The notes under the pieces were generated by a model that was not told where the DNA came from, ran no database searches, and saw only the letters and a program-made list of their open reading frames with translations. This document shows positions 25,357 to 35,346 of a stretch of DNA of 64,000 nucleotides, piece by piece. Positions within the stretch are counted from its first letter, which is position 1. Every line of letters begins with the position of its first letter. The stretch is from Mesobacillus persicus (lineage in GTDB: Bacteria; Bacillota; Bacilli; Bacillales; Cytobacillaceae): NCBI RefSeq assembly GCF_900109925.1, contig NZ_FOBW01000009.1:124001-188000 (forward strand). The letters run 5' to 3'. The position numbers and the translations under genes are program-made.

Positions 25357-26436
25357 ATGGACGGTTATTTACATCTAAGTGAAGGGGTATCCTATGAAGG
25401 CTCATGGGTGGGGAAAGCACCTGATTGTGAGATTGCAGGAGAGATTGTGTTTTTTACTGGAATGACTGGATACCAGGAAGTCTTAACGGATCCATCCTAT
25501 AAAGGGCAAATCATTGTTTTTACGTATCCGCTTATTGGCAATTACGGGATTAATAAAGAAGATGCAGAAAGCAAAAAGCCCCAACCGGCAGCTGTCATAG
25601 TATATGAATCTGAGAGAAATTGTTTCCACTATGAAGCGGAGATGAGTATGAGTCAATATTTACAAAAGTGGGATATTCCAGTGCTGTCTCATGTCGATAC
25701 CCGTTCGGTGGTTAAGAAAATTCGTGAACATGGATCGATGCCAGCGGTGCTATCCACACATGAAAACTTTGAGGGTGGATTTACTCTTCAGTCTGACTTA
25801 AAAGTCCCTCAGGTATCAACTCCAAAAACAGTTGTTTATGGGGAAGGAAAGACTCATATTGTCCTTTTTGATTTTGGTTACAAAAAATCCATTCTAGATA
25901 GTTTACTAGAAAGAGATTGCAAGGTGACAGTTGTCCCTTATGATAGCACCTTTGATTATATTCAATCCCTTTGTCCCGATGGCATCCTCTTATCAAATGG
26001 ACCGGGTGATCCAAAAGACTTGAAGAGAAACCTTCCACAAATTAAGAAGGTAATCGAACAGTTTCCAACGCTAGGTATTTGTCTTGGACATCAACTTGCA
26101 GCACTCGCTTTAGGTGCGGATACAAAAAAGATGTTGTTTGGTCATCGTGGGGCAAACCAACCTGTATGCGATCATGTTTCAGGAAAAGTATTCATGTCGT
26201 CACAGAACCACAGCTATGTAGTTGATGAACAAACCCTGACGAAAGCGGGCCTGTCAGCACGTTTTATTAATTCTAATGATAACTCTGTGGAAGGTCTGTC
26301 TCATCAAACTTTGCCACTTGTAACCGTCCAATTTCATCCAGAGGCACATCCAGGACCAGCAGATAGTGAATTTATTTTTGCCGAATTTATTAATCTTGTT
26401 GAAACAACGAAGCGGAGAGTAGTGAATTATGCCTAA
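25357..26436 (+). CDS. carA: Carbamoyl-phosphate synthase small subunit (arginine pathway)
   Basis: A 359-residue glutamine amidotransferase subunit that delivers ammonia to CarB. The triad is visible: Cys in LGICLGHQLA and His-Glu in VQFHPEAHPGP. ATG 25357 follows AAGAGGTGAATT. Setting inside the arg operon and ArgR-like boxes identify the arginine-specific enzyme rather than the pyrimidine PyrAA. It overlaps carB by 8 bp. Confidence 0.95.
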   Translation: MDGYLHLSEGVSYEGSWVGKAPDCEIAGEIVFFTGMTGYQEVLTDPSYKGQIIVFTYPLIGNYGINKEDAESKKPQPAAVIVYESERNCFHYEAEMSMSQYLQKWDIPVLSHVDTRSVVKKIREHGSMPAVLSTHENFEGGFTLQSDLKVPQVSTPKTVVYGEGKTHIVLFDFGYKKSILDSLLERDCKVTVVPYDSTFDYIQSLCPDGILLSNGPGDPKDLKRNLPQIKKVIEQFPTLGICLGHQLAALALGADTKKMLFGHRGANQPVCDHVSGKVFMSSQNHSYVVDEQTLTKAGLSARFINSNDNSVEGLSHQTLPLVTVQFHPEAHPGPADSEFIFAEFINLVETTKRRVVNYA

Positions 26437-29400
26437 AGACAATAGTATTAAATCCATCTTAGTTATTGGCTCGGGCCCGATAATCATTGGCCAGGCGGCT
26501 GAATTTGATTACGCAGGAACCCAGGCGTGTATTGCCTTAAAAGAAGAAGGATATCGAGTCATCCTGCTTAATAATAATCCAGCAACAGTCATGACGGATC
26601 CTGAATTTGCTGATGCGATATATTTTGAACCGATGACAGTAGAAAGCGTAGTAAAAATCATTGAAAAAGAGAAACCTGATGGGCTCCTTGCAACATTAGG
26701 AGGTCAAGCTGGATTAAATATGGCCTTTCAGTTAAGTGAACATGGAATCATCGAAAAATACGGACTTAAGGTATTAGGAACTTCCATTGAATCAATTAAA
26801 CAAGGGGAAGATCGTGATGCCTTTAGAAATCTAATGTATGAGCTAAACGAACCTGTGCCTGAGAGTGAAGTGGTTCATAGTGTGGATGAGGCCTTAAATT
26901 TCGCAAAAACAACAGGATACCCTGTCATCGTTAGGCCGGCATACACCCTCGGTGGTACAGGTGGAGGGATTGCTCCAACTGAGGAAGAGTTACTTAGTTT
27001 AGTAAGTGGCGGTCTGAACGAAAGTCCAATTCATCAATGTTTAATCGAGAAAAGTATTGCCGGATTCAAGGAAGTCGAATATGAAATGATGCGAGATGCT
27101 AATGGAACTTGCATTGCGATTTGCAATATGGAAAACTTCGATCCTGTGGGAATCCATACAGGAGATTCAATCGTTGTTGCCCCTTCACAAACGTTGACAG
27201 ATCGTGAATACCAAATGTTACGGACTTCAGCAGTCAAAATTATCTCAGCTCTAGGAATCGTTGGTGGGTGTAATATCCAGTTTGCCCTTGACCCTGAGAG
27301 TAAAAATTACTATTTAATTGAAGTGAATCCCCGGGTTAGCCGATCCTCAGCCTTGGCATCAAAAGCGACTGGTTACCCAATTGCAAGAATGGCAGCTAAA
27401 CTTGCGGTGGGTCATTTGTTATCGGAAATAAAAAATCCAGTAACAGGAAATACGTTTGCAAGCTATGAGCCTGCACTAGATTATGTTGTGGTGAAGATCC
27501 CTAAATGGCCATTTGATAAATTCCCAAATATCGAAAGGCGCCTCGGGACGCAAATGAAGGCAACCGGTGAGGCAATGGGGATTGATCGGAATTTTGAACG
27601 AGCCTTAATGAAAACCGTACGTTCTTTAGATATGAAAATATCTGATTTATCTCAGAAGCTGTTTGAAAAGAAAACAATAGAAGAGTTAAACTCAATGCTT
27701 TCTCAGCAGTCGGATGAGCGATTATTTATCGTGATGGAGCTACTACGACGTGGAGTAAGCAAACAAATGATACATGATACTACCCGAATAGACCTGTTTT
27801 TCCTAACAAGACTAGAATCGATTGTCCAGATTGAGGCAGATATCGCTGCAGTGAACGCTAGTAGTGTCACTAAAAAACAACTAGGACACTATAAGGAAAA
27901 AGGTTTCAGTGATGATTATCTTGCTAAGTCATGGAATATGTCAGAAAAAGAAATAAGAAGCCTTAGAAATGAGTTAGGAATCAAGCCAAGCTATAAAATG
28001 GTGGATACATGTGCGGCTGAGTTTGCTTCCACTTCAAATTATTTTTACTCCTGTTATTTTGGTGAAAATGAGTCGCCTAAGACAGATAAACGAAAAGTGT
28101 TAATCGTGGGTAGTGGGCCTATTCGAATCGGTCAAGGGGTTGAGTTTGACTACTGTTCTGTCCATGGTGTACTTGCATTAAAAGAGGAAAATATCGAGAC
28201 AATTATGATTAATAATAACCCTGAAACGGTTAGTACCGATTTTGCTCTTTCAGATCGTCTTTATTTTGAACCGCTTTGCTTAGAAGAGATTTTGGATGTT
28301 ATTGAAGTCGAGGGGATTCAAGAGGTGATTGTGCAACTAGGTGGTCAAACAGCACTTAATTTAGCAAAAGGATTAGAAGAGCATGGGATTAAGTTGCTTG
28401 GCACAAGCTCTGAACTGATTGACTTATTTGAGGACCGAGATAAATTTTACAGACTCCTTGATAAACTAAGCATCCCAAGGGTAAGGGGAATGACAGCGGA
28501 GAATCAACAGGAGTTAATCGACGCAGTTCAGACGATTGGTTATCCAGTGTTAATCCGTCCGTCGTACGTCATTGGTGGTCAGGATATGATCGTCATTGAG
28601 AATAAAATGGAAATGCATGCTCATTTAGAGGCTAATATCATTCAATACCCAGTATTAATCGACCAGTTTTTGCCAGCCAGAGAGGCGGAAATCGATCTTG
28701 CTGCTAATGGAAAGCATATGATTGTCCCAGCCATCATGGAACATATTGAAAGAACTGGGGTACATTCTGGAGATAGCTTATCGATGATTCCTGCTCAGGG
28801 ACTGTCGAGTACGGTCGAAGAGAAAATTATTGATTATGCATCTAGGATTGTAAATGAGACTGGGTATGTAGGTTTGATGAATATCCAATATATTATTTCC
28901 GGTGAAAAAGTTTACATCCTTGAAGTAAATCCACGTTCAAGTCGAACGATGCCGATTGTGAGCAAGGTAACAGGTGTGCCATTAGTCAATAAAGCGACAA
29001 AAATATTGCTCGGGAAATATGATTTGTCGAAAAATGAATTGCCCGTATTTTCTAATGGACCAAGTCCATATGTATGTGTAAAATATCCGGTCTTTTCTAA
29101 CTTTGCTTTGAGGGGTCTCGATCTTAAAACTGGTCCTCAAATGATGTCTACCGGTGAGGGGATAAGTATTGGAGCAACAATCGAAGAATCATTAAATAAA
29201 TACTTTATTTCCCTTTCCGGGAAGATGAAGGGGAACCGAATTCTTTATACCAGTTGTGATCCTGAAATTCTTGTAGAAGCCGCAGAAAGTGGAATAAAAC
29301 TTGAACGATATGCGGGCGACTTAGATAAGGTTGAAGGTATTGTTGGAGTTCTTTGCCTGGGCAATAGCGATGTAGATGTTTTCCTTCGTCAGTGGGCCAT

Positions 29401-29536
29401 CCGACAACGTAGACTCGTTTTCTCACAAGAAGAAACCTTAAAAGCATACTTTCAAGCGAGTACAGCAAAAGAGTGGAGTGTTAAGCCCATGGGAGAATGG
29501 TTAAAACATATAGAAAAGGGCGTGGCAATGAAATGA
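26429..29536 (+). CDS. carB: Carbamoyl-phosphate synthase large subunit (arginine pathway)
   Basis: A 1035-residue enzyme made of two homologous ATP-grasp halves: the first begins at residue about 10 (IGSGPIIIGQAAEFDYAGTQA), the second at about 555 (VGSGPIRIGQGVEFDYCSVH). They form carboxyphosphate and then carbamoyl phosphate. The C-terminal methylglyoxal-synthase-like regulatory domain is short compared with PyrAB, as is usual for the arginine-specific form. The start lies within the end of carA. Confidence 0.96.
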   Translation: MPKDNSIKSILVIGSGPIIIGQAAEFDYAGTQACIALKEEGYRVILLNNNPATVMTDPEFADAIYFEPMTVESVVKIIEKEKPDGLLATLGGQAGLNMAFQLSEHGIIEKYGLKVLGTSIESIKQGEDRDAFRNLMYELNEPVPESEVVHSVDEALNFAKTTGYPVIVRPAYTLGGTGGGIAPTEEELLSLVSGGLNESPIHQCLIEKSIAGFKEVEYEMMRDANGTCIAICNMENFDPVGIHTGDSIVVAPSQTLTDREYQMLRTSAVKIISALGIVGGCNIQFALDPESKNYYLIEVNPRVSRSSALASKATGYPIARMAAKLAVGHLLSEIKNPVTGNTFASYEPALDYVVVKIPKWPFDKFPNIERRLGTQMKATGEAMGIDRNFERALMKTVRSLDMKISDLSQKLFEKKTIEELNSMLSQQSDERLFIVMELLRRGVSKQMIHDTTRIDLFFLTRLESIVQIEADIAAVNASSVTKKQLGHYKEKGFSDDYLAKSWNMSEKEIRSLRNELGIKPSYKMVDTCAAEFASTSNYFYSCYFGENESPKTDKRKVLIVGSGPIRIGQGVEFDYCSVHGVLALKEENIETIMINNNPETVSTDFALSDRLYFEPLCLEEILDVIEVEGIQEVIVQLGGQTALNLAKGLEEHGIKLLGTSSELIDLFEDRDKFYRLLDKLSIPRVRGMTAENQQELIDAVQTIGYPVLIRPSYVIGGQDMIVIENKMEMHAHLEANIIQYPVLIDQFLPAREAEIDLAANGKHMIVPAIMEHIERTGVHSGDSLSMIPAQGLSSTVEEKIIDYASRIVNETGYVGLMNIQYIISGEKVYILEVNPRSSRTMPIVSKVTGVPLVNKATKILLGKYDLSKNELPVFSNGPSPYVCVKYPVFSNFALRGLDLKTGPQMMSTGEGISIGATIEESLNKYFISLSGKMKGNRILYTSCDPEILVEAAESGIKLERYAGDLDKVEGIVGVLCLGNSDVDVFLRQWAIRQRRLVFSQEETLKAYFQASTAKEWSVKPMGEWLKHIEKGVAMK

Positions 29537-30486
29537 GTGAGTCTCAGCAATCAACGATAAGTAAGGTTTCCTTAAAGGGAAAGCATTTTCTGACCATCTC
29601 CGAATTTTCCAATGAGGAGATTGAGCTGTTAATTGATAAAGCAGTAGAATTAAAATCAAAAGGAACAGAGTATAAACCATTGTCAGGGAAAATCCTTGCG
29701 ATGATTTTTGAAAAAAACTCAACAAGGACACGGATGTCGTTTGAGGCGGGCATGCTTCAACTTGGCGGTCACGCAATTTTTATGAATACTCAAGATTCCC
29801 AATTGGGCCGAGGAGAGACAATTGCTGATACCGCTCAAGTACTCTCTCAATATGTCAATGCGATTATGATTCGAACCCATTCCCATGACAGAATTGAGGA
29901 ACTTTCAAGGCATTCTGATGTCCCTGTAGTAAATGGCCTAACTGATTTAGCCCATCCTTGCCAAGCCTTAGCAGATATTTTAACTTTAAAGGAGAAAAAG
30001 GGTAAAGTTAAAGGGCTGAAAATGGCTTATGTTGGCGATGGAAATAATGTGGCCAACTCCTTAATGGTTATTTGTGCTAAATTAGGAATCAATTTTGCAA
30101 TTGCTGCTCCTAAGAACTATTTTCCTGATGAGAAAATAATTAAAAAATGCGAGCAAATTGCCGACCAAACCGGTTGTGAAATTTTGATAACAGAAGATCC
30201 AGTTCAAGCAGTAAAGGATGCAGATGCAGTATACGCTGATGTCTGGACTAGTATGGGCCAAGAGGAGGAAAATGAGCAACGTTTGAAAGACTTTAACGGA
30301 TATCAAATAAATGAAGCTCTTGTTAGCCATGCGAAGGCGGATTATCTTTTCATGCACTGTCTACCAGCCCACCGAGAGGAAGAAGTATCATCGGGAGTTA
30401 TTGATGGACCAAACTCAGTCGTATTCCAGCAAGCTGGTAATCGACTTCATGCACAAAAGGCATTATTAGTTGAACTCCTAAAGTAG
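29533..30486 (+). CDS. argF: Ornithine carbamoyltransferase
   Basis: A 317-residue transferase joining carbamoyl phosphate and ornithine to citrulline. The carbamoyl-phosphate motif FEKNSTRTRMSFE, the HPCQALAD block and the ornithine motif MHCLPAHREEE are intact. ATG 29533 overlaps the carB stop (ATGA); upstream in-frame starts lie within carB. Last gene of the operon, followed by a terminator. argG and argH are elsewhere. Confidence 0.96.
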   Translation: MSESQQSTISKVSLKGKHFLTISEFSNEEIELLIDKAVELKSKGTEYKPLSGKILAMIFEKNSTRTRMSFEAGMLQLGGHAIFMNTQDSQLGRGETIADTAQVLSQYVNAIMIRTHSHDRIEELSRHSDVPVVNGLTDLAHPCQALADILTLKEKKGKVKGLKMAYVGDGNNVANSLMVICAKLGINFAIAAPKNYFPDEKIIKKCEQIADQTGCEILITEDPVQAVKDADAVYADVWTSMGQEEENEQRLKDFNGYQINEALVSHAKADYLFMHCLPAHREEEVSSGVIDGPNSVVFQQAGNRLHAQKALLVELLK

Positions 30487-30539
30487 AAAAAAACTAATGT
30501 ACGTGCGATGAATCAGGAAAGACCTAATATTTATTATTT

Positions 30540-30573
30540 ACGTGAATTGTTTAAGCGATTCACGTCTTTTTTT
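30540..30573 (+). terminator. Rho-independent terminator of the arg operon
   Basis: ACGTGAAT pairs with ATTCACGT, loop of 10, followed by CTTTTTTT. Confidence 0.88.
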
Positions 30574-30685
30574 ATTCGGGGATGTCCTTTAAAGAGTCAG
30601 CCTTTGGGCAAATTTCCCTTCATTAGAAGTAACCATATAGGCCATAATAATATAGCAAAGACATTGAGAGGGAGGAGGCAGGTAT

Positions 30686-30874
30686 ATGGGCCAAAACCGA
30701 CAATTTCGTGCGGGACAAAAGGCGCCAAATAATGGTGTGTATATTGAAATCGGCGAAACAGGAAGCAATGTCAACAATCCACAAAAGATTAAATTAAATG
30801 CTGGGGACCATTTTCCAGAAAACTCTAATCATAACCGGCTTTGGACGTATCATAAAATCCATAGAGGTACTTAA
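30686..30874 (+). CDS. yjzC: YjzC family small protein
   Basis: A 62-residue protein opening MGQNRQFRAGQKAPNNG and holding the IEIGETGS and HNRLWTYHK blocks of the YjzC family, which is widespread in Bacillaceae and of unknown function. ATG 30686 follows GGGAGGAGGCAGGTAT. It follows argF as in B. subtilis. Confidence 0.88.
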   Translation: MGQNRQFRAGQKAPNNGVYIEIGETGSNVNNPQKIKLNAGDHFPENSNHNRLWTYHKIHRGT

Positions 30875-30984
30875 AAATTGTTAGCGCTATGTGGATCTCT
30901 CAAACTAAGGTAAATGATATACGGCCGAGGCAGTTTGTTGTTTGACTATCCTACTTGAGGGCGTTGAAGCTAGATATAAGTAAT

Positions 30985-31017
30985 AAGGCCATCCGGAAGA
31001 GGATGGCTTTATTTTTC
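30985..31017 (+). terminator. Rho-independent terminator between yjzC and clpB
   Basis: AAGGCCATCC pairs with GGATGGCTTT around GGAAGA, followed by ATTTTT. It is about 110 bp after yjzC; nothing recognisable lies between. Confidence 0.8.
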
Positions 31018-31030
31018 GTTCATACGAGGA

Positions 31031-31061
31031 TATAATGAAGTAAAGGTCAAAAATGGTCAAA
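31031..31061 (+). promoter_or_regulatory. clpB promoter with CtsR operator
   Basis: TATAAT (31031-31036) is followed by the direct repeat GGTCAAA-AAT-GGTCAAA (31045-31061), an exact match to the CtsR heptad operator. A repressor there would cover the transcription start, giving heat-inducible control. Confidence 0.9.
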
Positions 31062-31075
31062 TAGGGGGAATTCCA

Positions 31076-33676
31076 ATGGATATTAACTCGATGACTGAAA
31101 AGATGCAACAAGCAGTTCTTCAGGCACAATCATTAGCTGCTGAACAAAGCCAGCAGGAGGTAGATGATGTCCATTTATTTCTATCAATGCTAACTCAAGA
31201 TGATGGTCTAGCATCTACGATTCTTGCTAGGCTTGGGGAAGACGTTGATCTGTACAAAACCGACTTACAAGTTGCAGTACAGAAAAAACCGCAGGTAACG
31301 GGTAGTGGAGCAGAAGCTGGAAAACTGTACATCACCTCTACTCTGCAAAGGCTTCTTGTCAATGCAGAAAAAGAAATGAAACAATTCCAAGATGAATTTC
31401 TTTCGGCTGAACATATTATGCTAGCTTTACAAATATCCGATGTATCGGATGCAAATAGACTTATGAAAAAAAACAACATCACTCGAGAGCAATTACTTAC
31501 AGTGATTAAAGATTTAAGGGGGAGTCAAAGAGTGACCTCACAAAATCCGGAAGCAGGCTATGATGCCTTGAAAAAATATGGTCGAGATTTAGTCGAAGAG
31601 GCGAGATTTGGAAAAATGGATCCGGTCATTGGGCGAGACAGTGAAATCAGAAACGTAATTAGGATTTTATCACGTAAGACAAAGAATAATCCGGTCCTAA
31701 TTGGTGAGCCGGGAGTTGGGAAAACTGCGATTGTGGAGGGTTTGGCCCAAAGAATTGTTAGACGTGATGTTCCAGAAGGCTTAAAGGATAAGACGATTTT
31801 CTCCCTGGATATTGGTTCTCTTATTGCAGGAGCAAAGTTTAGGGGGGAGTTTGAAGAAAGACTAAAGGCAGTTTTAAGTGAGGTTAAGAAAAGTGAGGGG
31901 AAAATCCTACTTTTTATCGATGAACTTCATACGATTGTTGGTGCAGGAAAGACTGAGGGAGCGATGGATGCGGGAAATATGTTAAAGCCCATGCTTGCAA
32001 GAGGAGAGCTTCATTGTATTGGAGCAACTACACTTGATGAGCACCGAAAATATATCGAAAAAGACCCAGCCTTAGAACGTAGATTTCAGCAGGTTTTAGT
32101 TGAGGAGCCTACAGTGGAAGATACTATCTCTATTCTTAGGGGATTGAAGGAAAGGTTCGAAATTCATCATGGGGTAAATATCCATGATCGCTCAATCGTC
32201 GCTGCTGCCACTCTTTCCGACAGATATATAACTGAGCGCTTTCTCCCAGATAAAGCAATCGACCTTGTCGATGAAGCTTGTGCCATGATCCGTACGGAAA
32301 TTGACTCAATGCCGATTGAACTTGATGAGGTTACTAGAAAAATTATGCAATTGGAAATTGAAGAAGCGGCCTTACAGAAGGAGAAAGATGATGCTAGCCG
32401 GGAACGGCTATATGCTCTGCAAAAGGACCTAGCCAATTTAAGAGAGAATGCCAATGTGATGAAGGGAAGATGGGAAAAAGAAAAGGGCGATATCCAAAGT
32501 GTACGGAAAAAGCGAGAGATGCTTGAAAAATTACGACATGAACTTGAAAAAGCAGAAAATGATTATGACTTGAACAAAGCGGCTGAACTCCGCCATGGGA
32601 AAATTCCAGCACTTGAGAATGAACTAAAAGAAATCGAGCAGCTAATGATTGATGGAGGAGAAGAGAGGCTCCTTCGTGAAGAGGTAACCGAGGAAGAAAT
32701 TGCTTCTATTGTCGCCAGGTGGACAGGTATTCCGGTGACTAGGCTAGTAGAAGGAGAACGGGAAAAGCTTTTGCGACTTGAGAGCATTCTGCAAAAACGG
32801 GTTGTAGGTCAAGAGGAGGCGGTGTCTCTTGTTTCTGATGCTGTACTTAGAGCAAGAGCAGGGATAAAAGATCCGAATCGACCGATTGGCTCTTTTATCT
32901 TTTTAGGACCAACAGGGGTTGGTAAGACAGAGCTTGTCAAAACATTAGCACAAGCCCTATTTGACAGTGAAGATCAAATGATTCGACTAGATATGTCGGA
33001 GTATATGGAGAAACATTCTGTATCAAGATTAGTCGGAGCGCCTCCAGGTTATGTGGGCTATGAAGAGGGAGGGCAATTGACGGAAGCTGTCAGGAGAAAA
33101 CCTTATTCTGTCATTCTGTTTGATGAAATTGAAAAGGCCCATCCAGAAGTGTTTAATATTTTATTGCAAATGTTAGATGACGGCCGAATTACAGATTCCC
33201 AGGGGCGATTGGTCGATTTTAAAAACACTGTGATTATTATGACATCGAATATTGGTTCCCACTTTCTCCTTGAACAACCAGGAAATGAAGAAGGTATATC
33301 CGAAGGGGCTAGGAAAAATGTTATGGGCCAACTTCGGAATCATTTCCGCCCAGAGTTTTTAAATCGGGTGGATGAAATTATTCTATTCAAACCACTGCAT
33401 CTTAATGAAATTAAATCAATCGTTGTTAAAATGCTAGGTGAATTACAGAAACGATTAAGTAATCAGCATATTCAAGTTACCATCAGTGAAGACGCAAAAG
33501 AGTTTATCGCGATAAATGGTTTTGATCCTGTCTATGGAGCGAGGCCATTAAAAAGGTATATTCAAAGGAATGTCGAAACCAAACTAGCGAAGGAGATTAT
33601 CGCAGGGAGGATTCACGACAAGAGCGTTGTAGAAATTACGATTAATGGGGAAGGTCTACAACTGGAGATAAAATAA
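31076..33676 (+). CDS. clpB: Chaperone ClpB
   Basis: An 866-residue AAA+ disaggregase that pulls proteins out of aggregates with the DnaK system. In order: N-terminal domain (residues about 1-150), first ATPase with Walker [10 protein letters not shown] and the pore region, the middle coiled-coil propeller (about 400-530, rich in Lys/Glu/Leu), and second ATPase with [12 protein letters not shown]. There is no IGF-type ClpP loop visible. ATG 31076 follows AGGGGGAATTCCA. B. subtilis 168 lacks ClpB, so this gene separates the organism from it; the CtsR operator shows it belongs to the heat-shock regulon. Confidence 0.96.
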   Translation: MDINSMTEKMQQAVLQAQSLAAEQSQQEVDDVHLFLSMLTQDDGLASTILARLGEDVDLYKTDLQVAVQKKPQVTGSGAEAGKLYITSTLQRLLVNAEKEMKQFQDEFLSAEHIMLALQISDVSDANRLMKKNNITREQLLTVIKDLRGSQRVTSQNPEAGYDALKKYGRDLVEEARFGKMDPVIGRDSEIRNVIRILSRKTKNNPVLIGEPGVGKTAIVEGLAQRIVRRDVPEGLKDKTIFSLDIGSLIAGAKFRGEFEERLKAVLSEVKKSEGKILLFIDELHTIVGAGKTEGAMDAGNMLKPMLARGELHCIGATTLDEHRKYIEKDPALERRFQQVLVEEPTVEDTISILRGLKERFEIHHGVNIHDRSIVAAATLSDRYITERFLPDKAIDLVDEACAMIRTEIDSMPIELDEVTRKIMQLEIEEAALQKEKDDASRERLYALQKDLANLRENANVMKGRWEKEKGDIQSVRKKREMLEKLRHELEKAENDYDLNKAAELRHGKIPALENELKEIEQLMIDGGEERLLREEVTEEEIASIVARWTGIPVTRLVEGEREKLLRLESILQKRVVGQEEAVSLVSDAVLRARAGIKDPNRPIGSFIFLGPTGVGKTELVKTLAQALFDSEDQMIRLDMSEYMEKHSVSRLVGAPPGYVGYEEGGQLTEAVRRKPYSVILFDEIEKAHPEVFNILLQMLDDGRITDSQGRLVDFKNTVIIMTSNIGSHFLLEQPGNEEGISEGARKNVMGQLRNHFRPEFLNRVDEIILFKPLHLNEIKSIVVKMLGELQKRLSNQHIQVTISEDAKEFIAINGFDPVYGARPLKRYIQRNVETKLAKEIIAGRIHDKSVVEITINGEGLQLEIK

Positions 33677-33739
33677 AAGGCTGTTCTCGTAAGCTATTTT
33701 GTATCTTATATAAAAAAGCAACAAGGTTAAGAAAAGAGC
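33676..33739 (+). repeat. MITE-like repeat, short internally deleted copy
   Basis: Begins AAAGGCTGTTCTCGTAAG at the clpB stop codon and ends GCAACAAGGTTAAGAAAAGAGC. Both ends match the family seen at 41326, but only about 64 bp remain. Confidence 0.55.
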
Positions 33740-33745
33740 GAAATA

Positions 33746-33778
33746 AAAAGTCATCCTTCGTTAGGATGACTTTTCTTC
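33746..33778. terminator. Terminator between clpB and yjzD
   Basis: AAAAGTCATCC pairs with GGATGACTTTT around TTCGTTA. T runs on both strands make it usable by both convergent genes. Confidence 0.88.
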
Positions 33779-33782
33779 TTAA

Positions 33783-33974
33783 TTAATGAGATCCATGTTC
33801 GTCAGCAGGTCCCTCAGGTAGTACAAGTGGAACGATGTATACCAAAATTGTCGTGACCACTGTTAGAATAATTCCTGTTTGTAAATCATAGCCCACGCCA
33901 AGCATGGAGCCGGTTACATAAGTCAGCATTTGAATTAGTAGGAAAGTCCAGAACAAAGTCCAGAAATAACGCAT
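33783..33974 (-). CDS. yjzD: YjzD/DUF2929 family membrane protein
   Basis: A 63-residue protein with two transmembrane helices (residues about 3-22 and 28-50) and a short polar tail (EGPADEHGSH). The start MRYFWTLFWTFLLIQMLTYV is typical of DUF2929. ATG 33974 is 6 bp after AGAGGTG; longer in-frame starts lack a ribosome site. It follows yjzC in B. subtilis; here clpB lies between them. Confidence 0.8.
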   Translation of the reverse strand: MRYFWTLFWTFLLIQMLTYVTGSMLGVGYDLQTGIILTVVTTILVYIVPLVLPEGPADEHGSH

Positions 33975-34048
33975 GATTTTCACCTCTACCCTGCATAAGT
34001 TCTTCATTTATCTTACCATAAGGGAAAAAATTAATAAATAAAAATAAC

Positions 34049-34422
34049 GGCAGTATTCATAAAGATTGTTGTTAAAATTCTAAAGCCGATTTTAACCCAG
34101 AAAAAGCTACTTGGTGCGATTAAATTTAGTTTGTGCAAGCTCTTTTCAAAAAAGCTCTGTTAAAGAACAATGTTGATTTTTCTAACCGTTGATTGGAGCG
34201 GAGGACGCTTGACTCCTGCGGGAGCAGCGGGACAGGTGAGACCCCACAGGAGCGAAAGCGACGAGGAGGCTCACCGCACGCCCCGCGGAAAGCAAGCGTC
34301 TGGAGCGGAAATCAACACACTTGTTTAACAAAGCCTTTCACAAAAGAACAATACTATTGTTTTTGAAAATATAGCTAAAAGTGCTATTTGAAACCGGAAA
34401 ATAACAAAGTTTGAGAAAAGAG
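34049..34422 (+). repeat. MITE-like repeat carrying a nested 129-bp hairpin element
   Basis: The left part (GGCAGTATTCATAAAGATTGTTG, then AAAATTC...GCCGATTTTAACC) and the right end (AACAAAGTTTGAGAAAAGAG) match the family at 41326. Between them lies the GC-rich element at 34188-34316, so one repeat probably inserted into another. No open frame of interest fills this 530-bp gap (34007-34542). Confidence 0.55.
34188..34316 (+). repeat. 129-bp GC-rich hairpin repeat, copy 1
   Basis: Bounded by GTTGATT and AATCAAC, about 60% GC in an A/T-rich gap. It contains GACTCCTGCGGGAGCAGCGG and GGTGAGACCCCACAGG and can fold into a long branched stem; GACGCTT at 34204 faces AAGCGTC at 34294. A second copy is at 44310. 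This is a common repeat type in Bacillaceae genomes. Confidence 0.8.
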
Positions 34423-34542
34423 TTAAATTAAAAAAGTACCAGGCTATTGTTGGAACCGTTGATACTTGTAGGCTATTCCCCATTCATTTTGAGTAAAACC
34501 TCATACATTATTATGAACAAACTGTATAAAGGAGTTTTGAAA

Positions 34543-35280
34543 ATGGAGAGCCGGAACTTCAGACTGGATACCGAATGGAATATGATTCACTACCCTCACA
34601 GGCCAAACGGTTTCGGTATCCTAATTCTTGGAGATGAAAGACATTTTGTTGATGAGAAGAACAGCTTTTGGACACAGAATGAGGGAAAGCAGAGACTTAT
34701 TGAGAATTTTAAACAAGCCGGGTATACGGTCTTTTATTCAAATCTTTATGGAATGAATTGGGGCAGCCAAAAGGCGGTGGATTTAGCAGACCGTTTATGT
34801 GCTCATATTCGTCGTAGTGAAATCCTGAATGAAAAGATCCATGTGCTTGCCGAGGGGATGGGGGCACTAATAGCAATACAGTTATTAAAGAGGAATAAGA
34901 GTATACGTTCATTAGTACTAGTGAATCCAATCCTATCTTTGAGTAAGCATTTAGAACAGGAGAAGGAACATAAATTTTTTTATAAAAAATTGCTGAAAGA
35001 ATTGTGTGTATCCTACCAGTTGGAGCAAGAAGAAGTGCTAAATTATATCGAAAATCTTGATGATGATTTTCCGCAGCTCGCTAACCAAGTTCCAGTTAAA
35101 GTAGTTCATGTTTTGTCAGGAAACCGTGCATATAAACAGTCTACAGTGCTGAAAGAGTATTACCAGAAGTGGAGGGAAGATCAAGTGCAAGTTTCCATCT
35201 GTTATATGGTCCCTGAAAAGAAGGGGCAAATAGCGATGATGGCGATACAATTTTTTAATCAACATGAAGAAATCCTTTGA
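34543..35280 (+). CDS. Alpha/beta-hydrolase-like protein (YjaU position)
   Basis: A 245-residue protein with an alpha/beta hydrolase-like layout. The segment HVLAEGMGALIAIQLL replaces the usual G-x-S-x-G nucleophile elbow: the central residue is Glu/Gly-Met rather than Ser, so hydrolase activity is doubtful. LVLVNPIL and a late VVHVLSGNRAY strand fit the fold. ATG 34543 follows AAAGGAGTTTTGAAA. It lies before yjaV-like and med genes, the position of yjaU in B. subtilis. Confidence 0.65.
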   Translation: MESRNFRLDTEWNMIHYPHRPNGFGILILGDERHFVDEKNSFWTQNEGKQRLIENFKQAGYTVFYSNLYGMNWGSQKAVDLADRLCAHIRRSEILNEKIHVLAEGMGALIAIQLLKRNKSIRSLVLVNPILSLSKHLEQEKEHKFFYKKLLKELCVSYQLEQEEVLNYIENLDDDFPQLANQVPVKVVHVLSGNRAYKQSTVLKEYYQKWREDQVQVSICYMVPEKKGQIAMMAIQFFNQHEEIL

Positions 35281-35346
35281 CCTTATGCAATATTCACTTA
35301 TTCAAAACATAGTATACAGTGAGGATTTGTGTCAGGGGGATTGCAA

